Of a DNA stretch of 15,710 bases, positions 9,446 to 15,710 are shown one piece after another. Under the pieces are notes generated by a model. The model saw nothing but the letters and a program-made list of their open reading frames with translations. It ran no database searches and was not told the DNA's origin. Both the position numbers and the translations under genes were made by a program. This stretch comes from Bdellovibrionales bacterium RBG_16_40_8 (GTDB lineage: Bacteria > Bdellovibrionota > Bdellovibrionia > Bdellovibrionales > UBA1609), in contig MEPT01000055.1 of assembly GCA_001769925.1 (NCBI GenBank), positions 26,355-42,064 on the forward strand, written 5' to 3'. How positions within the stretch are numbered: the stretch's first letter is position 1; each line of letters opens with the position of its first letter.

Positions 9446-11098
9446 TCACATTAACTTATAATCAGGGCCAGAACCACCTTCACGCGGCTGCCAGCGTGGG
9501 CCTAATACATCGGTGGCCTTACAATCGATACAATTTGGAGCATTAACTATCAACTTATCGCCTTGTCTTTCGTATACTCCAGCAGGGCAAAGTGCTGCAT
9601 ACATGTCAGCAACATCAGGCGATATCTCGTTACCAACAGTTAAATGTTGTGGTATATCGTCACGCGTTTTATTACCCGCAAGGTAGACTGCATCAACCTT
9701 GCTAAGGCCAAAATTCTCGTATGTGGTATTTACAATTTGTTTTTTCTCTGCTGAATCTTCAATTTGATGTCCGCAAGCTCCAGGAAAAAGCCCCCCAGTA
9801 ACAGTCATAAGGCTTGCCTTAAGGCCACCCCAATAAAATCCACATTTAAAAGCTTGGCGCATATTGCGAACTTTAAATAAGTCTTTTCTAATAAATGAAG
9901 AATTAATTTTTTCATCGTAAGTAGAAAGTGATGCCGCAGAATAATCTTTTTTCTTTAGCGCTTCGAAAATTGTTTCTGCCGCATAGATGCCCGACTGCAT
10001 AGCGTAGTGAATTCCTTTTAAAGCAGGCACATTTACAAATCCAACTGCATCACCAGAAAGTAAAATTCCATCACCATGCAACCTTTTAGGCCAGCACCCT
10101 AACCCACCTTCTGGAATAGTTTTCGCGCCCCATTCAACAATTTCACCGCCCTCTAAGTATTGCGAAAAGAGTGGATGCCGTTTCAATTTTTGTAAGCTCT
10201 TGTGCACGTCAAGTGTGTGAGATTTATAGTCAAGTCCGACTACCAATCCAAATGAAATTAAATCATCTGCCAATGGGTACATAAAACTACCGCCAAAAGC
10301 ATCTGTTGGTAGAGGGTACCCCAAGGTATGAATAACTTCACCAGGTGGCGCTTTCACTCGCCATATTTCTTTAACCCCAAGAGCATATATTTGCGCTTTG
10401 TCAGAATTTATATTCTGCCAATCACAATATGCTTGCATTAGTGGGCTACGAGTCCCATCTGAAAGCACCGTAATTTTTGCTGTTATATCGTTAGGCGGCA
10501 TAAACTGCTGGCCAAAAGAACCGTCGCGATTTAATCCGGCCGGTACCGTACGCACCCCTTGAATACTACTGCCATCCGTAAGCAGCGATGCCGCCGGAAA
10601 ACTTGTAAAAATATTTACCCCAAGTTCTTCGGCTTTTTTACCGAGAAATCGTACAACCTCACAAAGTGAAGTTACATAATTGCCTTCGTTGTGCATTGGT
10701 GGTGGGGTTGGCAAGCGAATTTTACCTTCTGTTGTCAGCAAATAAACTCTATCACCAACAACTTTTTTCCGCAGCGGAAGATCTTCGTCTTTTAGTTCAG
10801 GAAATAAATCTCGCAACACTTGTGGGTTTAATACCGCCCCTGACAGCGTGTGCCCACCTAGATTTGCCGCCTTTTCGAGTATTCCTATTTGTATGTCGCC
10901 AAGATTTCCACCAGATTCATTGTATTTTTTTACTAACCTGGCCAAGTGAATGGCTCCGCACAGACCGGCCGGTCCCGCACCGACAAAAATAATGTCCATT
11001 GGTACAGCCTCGCCGACTGCGGTTGGATTTTTTAGCACAAGATTTTCAATTGATAACTTTGCTTGATGGTCTAATGGAGTAATAGTATTTTTTTTCAT
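9446..11098 (-). CDS. Electron transfer flavoprotein-ubiquinone oxidoreductase (ETF-QO)
   Basis: Passes electrons from reduced electron-transfer flavoprotein (fed by acyl-CoA and related dehydrogenases) to the membrane quinone pool. The 550-residue length fits the family. It has a dinucleotide-binding motif VGAGPAG (39-45), the FAD-site segment GGHTLSGAVL (81-90), FMYPLADDLISFGLVVGLDY, the second FAD segment GDAVGFVNVPALKGIHYAM, and the C-terminal ferredoxin-like domain (about 490-550) ending GPRWQPREGGSGPDYKLM. Cysteines C504, C523 and C526 match three ligands of the [4Fe-4S] cluster. The fourth position, usually Cys in the CKTCD motif, is T529 (CKATD). The start ATG lacks a clear ribosome binding site. 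The gene is divergent from the small membrane protein at 11129 and leads into the DUF1684 gene. No ETF subunit genes are in view. Confidence 0.95.
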   Translation of the reverse strand: MKKNTITPLDHQAKLSIENLVLKNPTAVGEAVPMDIIFVGAGPAGLCGAIHLARLVKKYNESGGNLGDIQIGILEKAANLGGHTLSGAVLNPQVLRDLFPELKDEDLPLRKKVVGDRVYLLTTEGKIRLPTPPPMHNEGNYVTSLCEVVRFLGKKAEELGVNIFTSFPAASLLTDGSSIQGVRTVPAGLNRDGSFGQQFMPPNDITAKITVLSDGTRSPLMQAYCDWQNINSDKAQIYALGVKEIWRVKAPPGEVIHTLGYPLPTDAFGGSFMYPLADDLISFGLVVGLDYKSHTLDVHKSLQKLKRHPLFSQYLEGGEIVEWGAKTIPEGGLGCWPKRLHGDGILLSGDAVGFVNVPALKGIHYAMQSGIYAAETIFEALKKKDYSAASLSTYDEKINSSFIRKDLFKVRNMRQAFKCGFYWGGLKASLMTVTGGLFPGACGHQIEDSAEKKQIVNTTYENFGLSKVDAVYLAGNKTRDDIPQHLTVGNEISPDVADMYAALCPAGVYERQGDKLIVNAPNCIDCKATDVLGPRWQPREGGSGPDYKLM

Positions 11099-11128
11099 AA
11101 TTAAAATTGATTCTGCACGTAGGTCTAG

Positions 11129-11590
11129 GTGGGGTCAAACTACGACGCCGCGCTAAAACAGGACCTAAAACACGTCGACAGCGCCACGCAAAATGATACC
11201 ATTTATGGCATGTCTACATCAGGATCAGGGCGGCGCCAGGACAGTGATGATCGTAGGATCATCGATAGAGTTTCAAACCCGCACATACGTATGCATATGG
11301 GTCAACTTAAGTGGTGCCTACTTATTATGACCATTATCTGCGGCGGCGCCTCTCTTTATAATGTTATCAGAGCTTTTTTAAGAGCTTCGATGTCTTATAG
11401 TATTATACTCAGCATTGTTTTTTTTATCATAGCTTTTGTGATATGGAGATACTATCAGGCCGTACTTCTATTCTTGCAAAATGAGTCTGTTAGTAATCTA
11501 GATCGCCTGCTTGAACGCCAATCTATCGTATGGGTAGCCACGGTTTTCTTCTCAGTTGTTTTCTCTGCCGTCTTTTTTATATTCAGGTAA
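11129..11590 (+). CDS. Small three-helix membrane protein of unknown function
   Basis: I do not recognise this 153-residue protein. The first ~58 residues are polar and charged (with GSGRRQDSDDRR at 32-43), followed by three predicted membrane helices at about 60-80, 90-116 and 132-152. The second loop is acidic/basic (NESVSNLDRLLERQ). The frame opens with GTG at 11129, preceded by a weak AGG. The in-frame ATG at 11210 (residue 28) is an alternative start with no ribosome binding site either, so the N-terminus is uncertain. It stands alone: divergent from ETF-QO on the left and convergent with the DHH phosphoesterase on the right with a 6-bp gap. The membrane helices and open frame support a real gene, but no function can be assigned. 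Confidence 0.6.
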   Translation: MGSNYDAALKQDLKHVDSATQNDTIYGMSTSGSGRRQDSDDRRIIDRVSNPHIRMHMGQLKWCLLIMTIICGGASLYNVIRAFLRASMSYSIILSIVFFIIAFVIWRYYQAVLLFLQNESVSNLDRLLERQSIVWVATVFFSVVFSAVFFIFR

Positions 11591-11596
11591 AATCTA

Positions 11597-12610
11597 TTAT
11601 TTTACATCAAGACGAGCAAGTATTTGCTCAACGACTTTGTTGCGAATTTCTTCATAACTGCCACGAGCTTCTGCGCCTGAGGCATACATGTGTCCCCCGC
11701 CGCCAAAATTCTCAGCAATACCTAACACCTCAATTGGGCCCTTAGAGCGTAAACTCATTTTATATAAATTAGCAGCATCTTCTCGCAAAATAGCCGCACA
11801 TACGACAGTTTGTATACTCATCACCATATCGATAATGTCGCGAGTGTCATCCATATCAAGAGAATGAAACTCAAGATCTTTTCGCGAAAGACTCAATATA
11901 GCAATGCGGTCATTAGCAAGAAACTCTAACTCGCTAAGCACCTTGCCTAAATAAATTATTTTTTTACGTGTGTAGTTTGCAAAAAGTGAACGATGAATTT
12001 CTTCGGCATTCTGTACATGTTCAAGAAGTTCAGCGCATATGAGGTGAGTATTACTTGAGCTCTTCACAAACCGAAAAATCTGCGTATCAAAGGCTAAAGA
12101 AGCATAAAGGGCCCTGGCGATTTTTTCATCTAGTCTAATATTTAGATTTTTAATTATAAAATATGCTATTTCACCAGTGCTAGCAGCCGAAGTATCAATA
12201 AAAGATCCGGGTGTGGGTTCTGGTCCTTGGTTTAGTATAGGATGATGATCAACAAAAATAATTTCATCTGATTTACTCTCAAGTGCTTTATATAGGGGGT
12301 CAACAAGCCTGCGATCATTGGTATCAAAAATCATAACCAAATCGGTTGCGTCTATAGGAGTTTTTAATTTATTGAAGGTTTCAAGGTACTTATCGCATTC
12401 AAGAAATTCATATTTTTTAGGAATATCATCTACCGCTACGACACGAACCTTTTTACTAGATTTTTTTAATGCGTGGTAAAGCCCAAGCATAGCGCCAAGC
12501 CCATCGCCATCACACTGTTTATGGGTTGTAAGCAGAATACTACTGGCTTTATGAATCTTTTTAGTAATCCCAGTTACGTTTAAATTGTTAAATCTAGCGA
12601 GTGACACCAT
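11597..12610 (-). CDS. DHH/DHHA1 phosphoesterase, NrnA-like (nanoRNase / pAp phosphatase)
   Basis: A 337-residue cytoplasmic enzyme of the NrnA type, which degrades 2-5 nt RNA oligomers and/or dephosphorylates 3'-phosphoadenosine 5'-phosphate. The metal-binding motifs are in order: THKQCDGDGLGA (29-40, D34 and D36), FDTNDRR (95-101, D96), the name-giving DHH (121-123) and LAFDTQIFRF (172-181, D175). The C-terminal DHHA1 substrate domain carries the glycine-rich GGGGHMYASGAEA (303-315). All catalytic aspartates and histidines are present. Length and domain order fit NrnA rather than the longer RecJ. The ATG at 12610 has only a weak GGTAG ribosome binding site, which falls inside a small inverted repeat (12614-12628). 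It is divergent from greA. Which of the two NrnA activities dominates cannot be told from sequence. Confidence 0.88.
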   Translation of the reverse strand: MVSLARFNNLNVTGITKKIHKASSILLTTHKQCDGDGLGAMLGLYHALKKSSKKVRVVAVDDIPKKYEFLECDKYLETFNKLKTPIDATDLVMIFDTNDRRLVDPLYKALESKSDEIIFVDHHPILNQGPEPTPGSFIDTSAASTGEIAYFIIKNLNIRLDEKIARALYASLAFDTQIFRFVKSSSNTHLICAELLEHVQNAEEIHRSLFANYTRKKIIYLGKVLSELEFLANDRIAILSLSRKDLEFHSLDMDDTRDIIDMVMSIQTVVCAAILREDAANLYKMSLRSKGPIEVLGIAENFGGGGHMYASGAEARGSYEEIRNKVVEQILARLDVK

Positions 12611-12613
12611 AAC

Positions 12614-12628
12614 TACCGTCTATCGGTA
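12614..12628 (-). promoter_or_regulatory. Small inverted repeat over the DHH gene's ribosome binding site
   Basis: The arms TACCG and CGGTA are separated by five bases, 3 bases before the ATG at 12610. On the minus-strand mRNA the only Shine-Dalgarno-like sequence (GGTAG) lies largely within the downstream arm, so a 5-bp hairpin could mask it. The stem is short, so this is tentative. Confidence 0.25.
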
Positions 12629-12671
12629 TTAGCTAACCATTTGTTAAGTCTAGGAAATTTCTGTTTACTAG

Positions 12672-12692
12672 AAAATGCTAAATTAGCATTTT
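12672..12692. repeat. 21-bp perfect palindrome between the DHH gene and greA (likely operator)
   Basis: Arms AAAATGCTAA (12672-12681) and TTAGCATTTT (12683-12692) are exact reverse complements around a single central A at 12682. No gene ends here, so it is not a terminator. It sits just upstream of the greA -35 box, with its centre about 50 bases before the predicted start of transcription. It is also within the upstream region of the divergent DHH gene. A binding site for a dimeric regulator is the natural reading. An 8-bp palindrome TTAGCTAA at 12629-12636 shares the TTAGC half. Confidence 0.55.
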
Positions 12693-12697
12693 TATAG

Positions 12698-12725
12698 TTG
12701 TCTGCGTCAGATAAACTAATATAAT
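12698..12725 (+). promoter_or_regulatory. Sigma70-type promoter of greA
   Basis: A -35 box TTGTCT (12698-12703), a 16-bp spacer and a perfect -10 box TATAAT (12720-12725) predict transcription starting near 12732. The boxes lie about 40 bases upstream of the greA AGGAG ribosome binding site. A weak dyad (AATGGC at 12723-12728 and GCCATT at 12737-12742) overlaps the -10 box and start region. Confidence 0.75.
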
Positions 12726-12762
12726 GGCTGGCTTTTGCCATTTACTCGGCGAAAACTAACAC

Positions 12763-12768
12763 AGGAGA
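12763..12768 (+). promoter_or_regulatory. Ribosome binding site of greA
   Basis: AGGAGA lies four bases before the ATG at 12773, a good match and spacing that fixes the greA start. Confidence 0.7.
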
Positions 12769-12772
12769 TCTA

Positions 12773-13255
12773 ATGTCAGGACAAGAACGTCAACCAATGA
12801 CATCTGAGGGCAAAACCAAGCTAGAAAATGAGTTGCGCCATCTGATGCATACCGAAAGACCACAAATTATCAAGGCTATTGAAGAGGCCAGAAGCAACGG
12901 TGATATTACCGAAAACGCTGATTATGATGCCGCCAAAGAAAGGCAAGCATTTTGCGAGTCAAGAATTAGCGATATACAGGTTAAAATTGCCAATGCAGAG
13001 GTTATCGATACCAAAAGTTTAAAGTCAGAAAAAGTTATTTTCGGGGCCTTTGTCATACTGCAAGATGTTGAGTCAAATGATGAAGTTACCTACCAAATTG
13101 TTGGCGAAGATGAATCAGATGTAAAATCAGGCAAAATATCTGTTTTTTCACCTTTGGCCAGAGCGGTAATAGGCAAAAAAAAAGGTGATTCCGTTGAGCT
13201 AAAAAGCCCAAAAGGCGAAAAAGAGTACGAAATTAAAAATTTCTTCTTTAGATAG
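12773..13255 (+). CDS. greA: Transcript cleavage factor GreA
   Basis: Binds the secondary channel of RNA polymerase and stimulates cleavage of backtracked RNA, rescuing stalled elongation complexes. The 160 residues match the family length. The N-terminal coiled-coil hairpin (about 10-80) carries the conserved tip motif GDITENADYDAAKERQ (43-58), with the acidic pair D44 and E47 that coordinates the catalytic magnesium. The C-terminal FKBP-like domain contains YQIVGEDESD, ISVFSPLARAVIGKKKGDSVE and a final EYEIKNFFF strand. The gene has its own strong promoter and ribosome binding site and is followed after 27 bp by the AsmA-like gene on the same strand, so the two may be co-transcribed. Confidence 0.96.
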   Translation: MSGQERQPMTSEGKTKLENELRHLMHTERPQIIKAIEEARSNGDITENADYDAAKERQAFCESRISDIQVKIANAEVIDTKSLKSEKVIFGAFVILQDVESNDEVTYQIVGEDESDVKSGKISVFSPLARAVIGKKKGDSVELKSPKGEKEYEIKNFFFR

Positions 13256-13282
13256 TTTCAAATCGCCTTTAAAATTAACTTT

Positions 13283-15184
13283 GTGGCATCACGAGGTTGG
13301 TTTTTTGTTTTATTAGGAATTCTTATAAGCTCGTTTTTGGGTGGGGCAATCTATGTTTTCTTTTCACCTGATCGAATGCGCGAATTTGTTGAATCTGTCA
13401 TAACTGAGAAAAAACCTAAATTTTTAATTGATTTTAAAACTGCAAAATTACAATTCGCCGACAATTGGTGGCCAACTGTTGCAATTGAATTAGATGATAT
13501 TACTGTTAAAGCCATAGATTCGTGTATTACAAACTCAACGCTACACATAGATCGTCTTATCATACCATTTCAGTTGTCCTCGTTATTTATAAAAAAAATT
13601 AGATTTGGTCACGTACATGCCGGCAATGTTCAATTTTTAATGCGCCCATCTTCTTGTGCGAAAATAAATTCTAATAATAATTCAAATAACGAATTTGTCT
13701 TGCTAGAGAGCTTTTTTCAGAACCGCTGGAGTAAAGAAGTAGTAAATACGACGCGCCTATTAAGCAAGCTCAGTATAGAGTCCCTTGTGCTTTTACAAAA
13801 CAATGAGTCTTTAGCCCCTGCAATTATCAAAAGCTTTTCTGTACAATTTATACCAAAAAGAGCTGAAAGTATTATTACTTTCGATATTCACCTAGGCAAA
13901 CCCTGGGTAGGAGATGCTAATTTTGGACCGGTTAGATCAAAAATGATTCTTCGCTCTAACGAAGTGCAATTCACTGGGCGCGGCAATTTGAAAGAAGGTC
14001 AATTTAAAATTAATAGTGAATGGGCGGTAGATCGTGGCGAGATAAATTTTAATGCATCAGCAAAAGACTTACCTGCCAATAGTATTCTTAAACTTGCTCA
14101 TAATTGGGGAATACTAAATTCATTTAATCCGGTTATTAAAAATCAATGGGCAAATTGTGATTTAAGTTTTAACGGAAATATACACCAAATTAAATTATTA
14201 CTAATTCGCCTTAACCAGTGCCGACTATATGGCGACTTAGGCGAAATTGTAGTTAACACCAACACCATAAAAAATTTAACTGAAGGTGGGCCGCTAAATT
14301 TACAAATTGAAGATATAGACATGAAACGCGTACTAGGCAGCTTTGCTATCGACAGGAGTTGGGGTTTTGTTAGTCAGTTTGGTAGATTTACCGGCGATTT
14401 GACCATAATTGAAAAAAATAAACTTTCTTTTGCGGGAGAGTTGCGGCAGAGCGAAATCTACATGTCTCGTGGCGGCCTACAAACTAGACAAAAAATTGAC
14501 TCTGCACAAATTTCAATTTTATTACTACACGATAAGTACTTTGGTGAGGCAAAAAATATTTATCTTGCAAGCGGAGAGTGCCATGTAGAAATAAAATTTA
14601 ATTTTTTAAAGTCAGGAGACGGCAAATTTGATTTCGACATCAAAAAATTAATTTTCTCTAATGAAGTACAAAAAATTCTTTGGGGCGGGACAGTATCAGA
14701 GTCCTCACTTGTAGGGTCTGGAGAAATTATAAATTTGAATCTATCGCGAATTAACGCGTCTTTGTGGCTTAAGGACTTAAAAACATTAAACTGGGAGCTT
14801 AAATCTATAAAAGCCCGTACAACCTACGAAAATGGCAAATGGAATTTATATCCCAGTGCTGAAAAATTTCAATTGCACCCTGAAAGCAAATGGGGCAAGG
14901 CTTTTTATCAAATTTTAGCTAATATTAAACCGCATATAAATGACCTATCTCTACAAAATATTTCAGCATACATAAGTTTAAGTGAAGACGGCGGCACATG
15001 GCAAAATTTAAAAGCCACCACCATAAAACACTCAGTAAAAATAATAGGCGCCGGCCAATGGAAAGCTCGAGACAAAATAAGCGGCGAACTAACTGTTAAA
15101 GGCCCATCTCATGAAGAATTATGGAATTTGAGCGGCAATTGGCAAACGCCACAAGTAAAATCTAAAGCGGCGGCGATTCGTTAA
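13283..15184 (+). CDS. AsmA/YhdP-like protein, membrane-anchored, periplasmic
   Basis: A 633-residue protein with one N-terminal membrane helix (about 6-28) followed directly by FSPDRMREFVE. The long beta-rich periplasmic body has repeated ID/IE-x-hydrophobic strands, for example LIDFKTAKLQFADNWWPTVA, an AsmA-like N-terminal pattern. This architecture resembles the AsmA/TamB-like proteins linked to lipid transport and outer-membrane upkeep. The match is by architecture, and I cannot name a subfamily. Helices are almost absent after the anchor. The start is GTG at 13283 with no ribosome binding site. The first in-frame ATG (13376) would delete the anchor, so GTG is preferred. It follows greA by 27 bp and may depend on its promoter. 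Its last 23 bases overlap the end of the opposing S49 peptidase gene. Confidence 0.68.
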   Translation: MASRGWFFVLLGILISSFLGGAIYVFFSPDRMREFVESVITEKKPKFLIDFKTAKLQFADNWWPTVAIELDDITVKAIDSCITNSTLHIDRLIIPFQLSSLFIKKIRFGHVHAGNVQFLMRPSSCAKINSNNNSNNEFVLLESFFQNRWSKEVVNTTRLLSKLSIESLVLLQNNESLAPAIIKSFSVQFIPKRAESIITFDIHLGKPWVGDANFGPVRSKMILRSNEVQFTGRGNLKEGQFKINSEWAVDRGEINFNASAKDLPANSILKLAHNWGILNSFNPVIKNQWANCDLSFNGNIHQIKLLLIRLNQCRLYGDLGEIVVNTNTIKNLTEGGPLNLQIEDIDMKRVLGSFAIDRSWGFVSQFGRFTGDLTIIEKNKLSFAGELRQSEIYMSRGGLQTRQKIDSAQISILLLHDKYFGEAKNIYLASGECHVEIKFNFLKSGDGKFDFDIKKLIFSNEVQKILWGGTVSESSLVGSGEIINLNLSRINASLWLKDLKTLNWELKSIKARTTYENGKWNLYPSAEKFQLHPESKWGKAFYQILANIKPHINDLSLQNISAYISLSEDGGTWQNLKATTIKHSVKIIGAGQWKARDKISGELTVKGPSHEELWNLSGNWQTPQVKSKAAAIR

Positions 15185-15710
15185 GTTTCTCAAATATTTT
15201 GTCAGTGCCACGCTCCACAGCCAGGCCAACAATATCATGAATTTTTTCGCTGAAAGTTTTTTTCTTGTGTAGCTTGATGCTGAATATTTGCGCCTCATCT
15301 TTGCGAAGCATAAGATATTCGTCGCTTGTCATAATATCATCTATAAGTGATAGGTCTTTAGCGCGTAAACCGTACCAATATTCTCCTGTAGCAACCCTTG
15401 TAAGATCTACTTGCGGTCGCTCGCTTTTAACAAAGTTTTTAAAAAGCTCGTGGGTATCAGCCACCTGTTCTTGAAATTTGGCTCGTCCTTTGGCAGTAAT
15501 TTCTCCTAATATGCTTACAGTACGCTTGTATTCTCCTGAAGAAATTTCTTCATAATCAACATCGTGTTTTTTAAGTAACCTATGAAAATTTGGCACTTGA
15601 GCCAGCACACCGATTGATCCCATAATAGCAAAGGGGGCTGCTAGAATTTTATGTGCTGTGCAGGCCATAAGATAACCGCCGCTTGCCGCGACCAAATCAA
15701 CACATGCCGT
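15162..15710 (-). CDS. SohB-like S49 family peptidase, C-terminal part (right edge truncated)
   Basis: An inner-membrane-associated signal-peptide peptidase-type protease. The visible ~180 residues are the C-terminal half of the protease domain. The frame runs on to base 15710 (TACVDLVAASGGYLMA), and the apparent TTG start at 15695 is internal, so the gene begins off the right edge. The nucleophile Ser is in VAASGGYLMA, and the partner Lys is in SSGEYKRTVS, about 50 residues later, as in SohB. PFAIMGSIGVLAQVPNFHRLLKKH is the expected stretch between them, and YWYGLRAKDLSLID follows. The downstream ~45 residues are charged and end the protein at about the normal place for SohB. The gene converges on the AsmA-like gene with a 23-bp tail overlap. 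Confidence 0.9.
   Translation of the reverse strand, partial: TACVDLVAASGGYLMACTAHKILAAPFAIMGSIGVLAQVPNFHRLLKKHDVDYEEISSGEYKRTVSILGEITAKGRAKFQEQVADTHELFKNFVKSERPQVDLTRVATGEYWYGLRAKDLSLIDDIMTSDEYLMLRKDEAQIFSIKLHKKKTFSEKIHDIVGLAVERGTDKIFEKLNESPPL

Noticed and set aside
10666..10992. 108-residue plus-strand frame within the ETF-QO gene
   Set aside because: It is antisense to well-conserved FAD-domain coding sequence, and its Cys/Leu-rich translation resembles no known protein.
12672..12692. Palindrome upstream of greA as an intrinsic terminator
   Set aside because: Although followed by T's, no gene ends nearby on either strand and the stem has only two G/C pairs per arm. A regulator site fits better.
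15162..15695. S49 peptidase gene starting with TTG at 15695
   Set aside because: The frame continues through TACVD to the window edge and matches the conserved SohB sequence, so this is a partial gene.

Overview
This is a compact, low-GC (by eye under 40%) Gram-negative chromosomal segment made of housekeeping and envelope genes. I see no insertion sequence, phage gene, CRISPR array, tRNA or rRNA. The outer-membrane-type DUF3943 protein, the SohB-like S49 peptidase, the AsmA-like protein and the ETF-quinone oxidoreductase point to a diderm, respiring proteobacterium-like organism. A Bdellovibrio/Oligoflexia-type or other former deltaproteobacterial lineage would fit, but this is a loose inference from gene content and not a taxonomic call.

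Layout. Positions 1-4129 (+) hold a methionine/one-carbon operon: the 3' part of metH (cobalamin-dependent methionine synthase, entering from the left edge), followed with an 8-bp overlap by a fused homocysteine-methyltransferase-like/methylenetetrahydrofolate reductase gene. The reductase half looks intact, but the homocysteine half has lost the usual zinc and homocysteine ligands. Positions 4143-7712 (-) hold a secreted DUF3943 protein and UDP-glucose 6-dehydrogenase (ugd). Diverging from ugd is a family 2 glycosyltransferase of the TIGR04283 type (7788-8540, +). It meets, tail to tail and overlapping, a minus-strand pair: ETF-quinone oxidoreductase (9446-11098) and a DUF1684 protein (8521-9444), separated by one base. 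A small three-helix membrane protein (11129-11590, +) converges on an NrnA-like DHH phosphoesterase (11597-12610, -). Divergent from that is greA (12773-13255, +), with a clear sigma70-type promoter and a perfect 21-bp palindrome upstream, followed by an AsmA-like membrane-anchored protein (13283-15184). Its tail overlaps the tail of a SohB-like S49 peptidase gene (15162 to the right edge, -).

How the genes work together. MetF makes 5-methyl-THF, which MetH uses to methylate homocysteine. Ugd makes UDP-glucuronate for surface glycans, and the neighbouring glycosyltransferase may or may not act in the same pathway. ETF-QO passes electrons from electron-transfer flavoprotein to quinone. The AsmA-like and SohB-like proteins belong to envelope maintenance.

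I did not find an undescribed defence or mobile system. The observations most worth checking are the degenerate homocysteine/zinc site in the MetF fusion, the Thr in place of a fourth iron-sulfur cysteine in ETF-QO, the palindrome upstream of greA, and the unassigned N-terminal domain of the DUF3943 protein. All intergenic gaps are under 200 bp.
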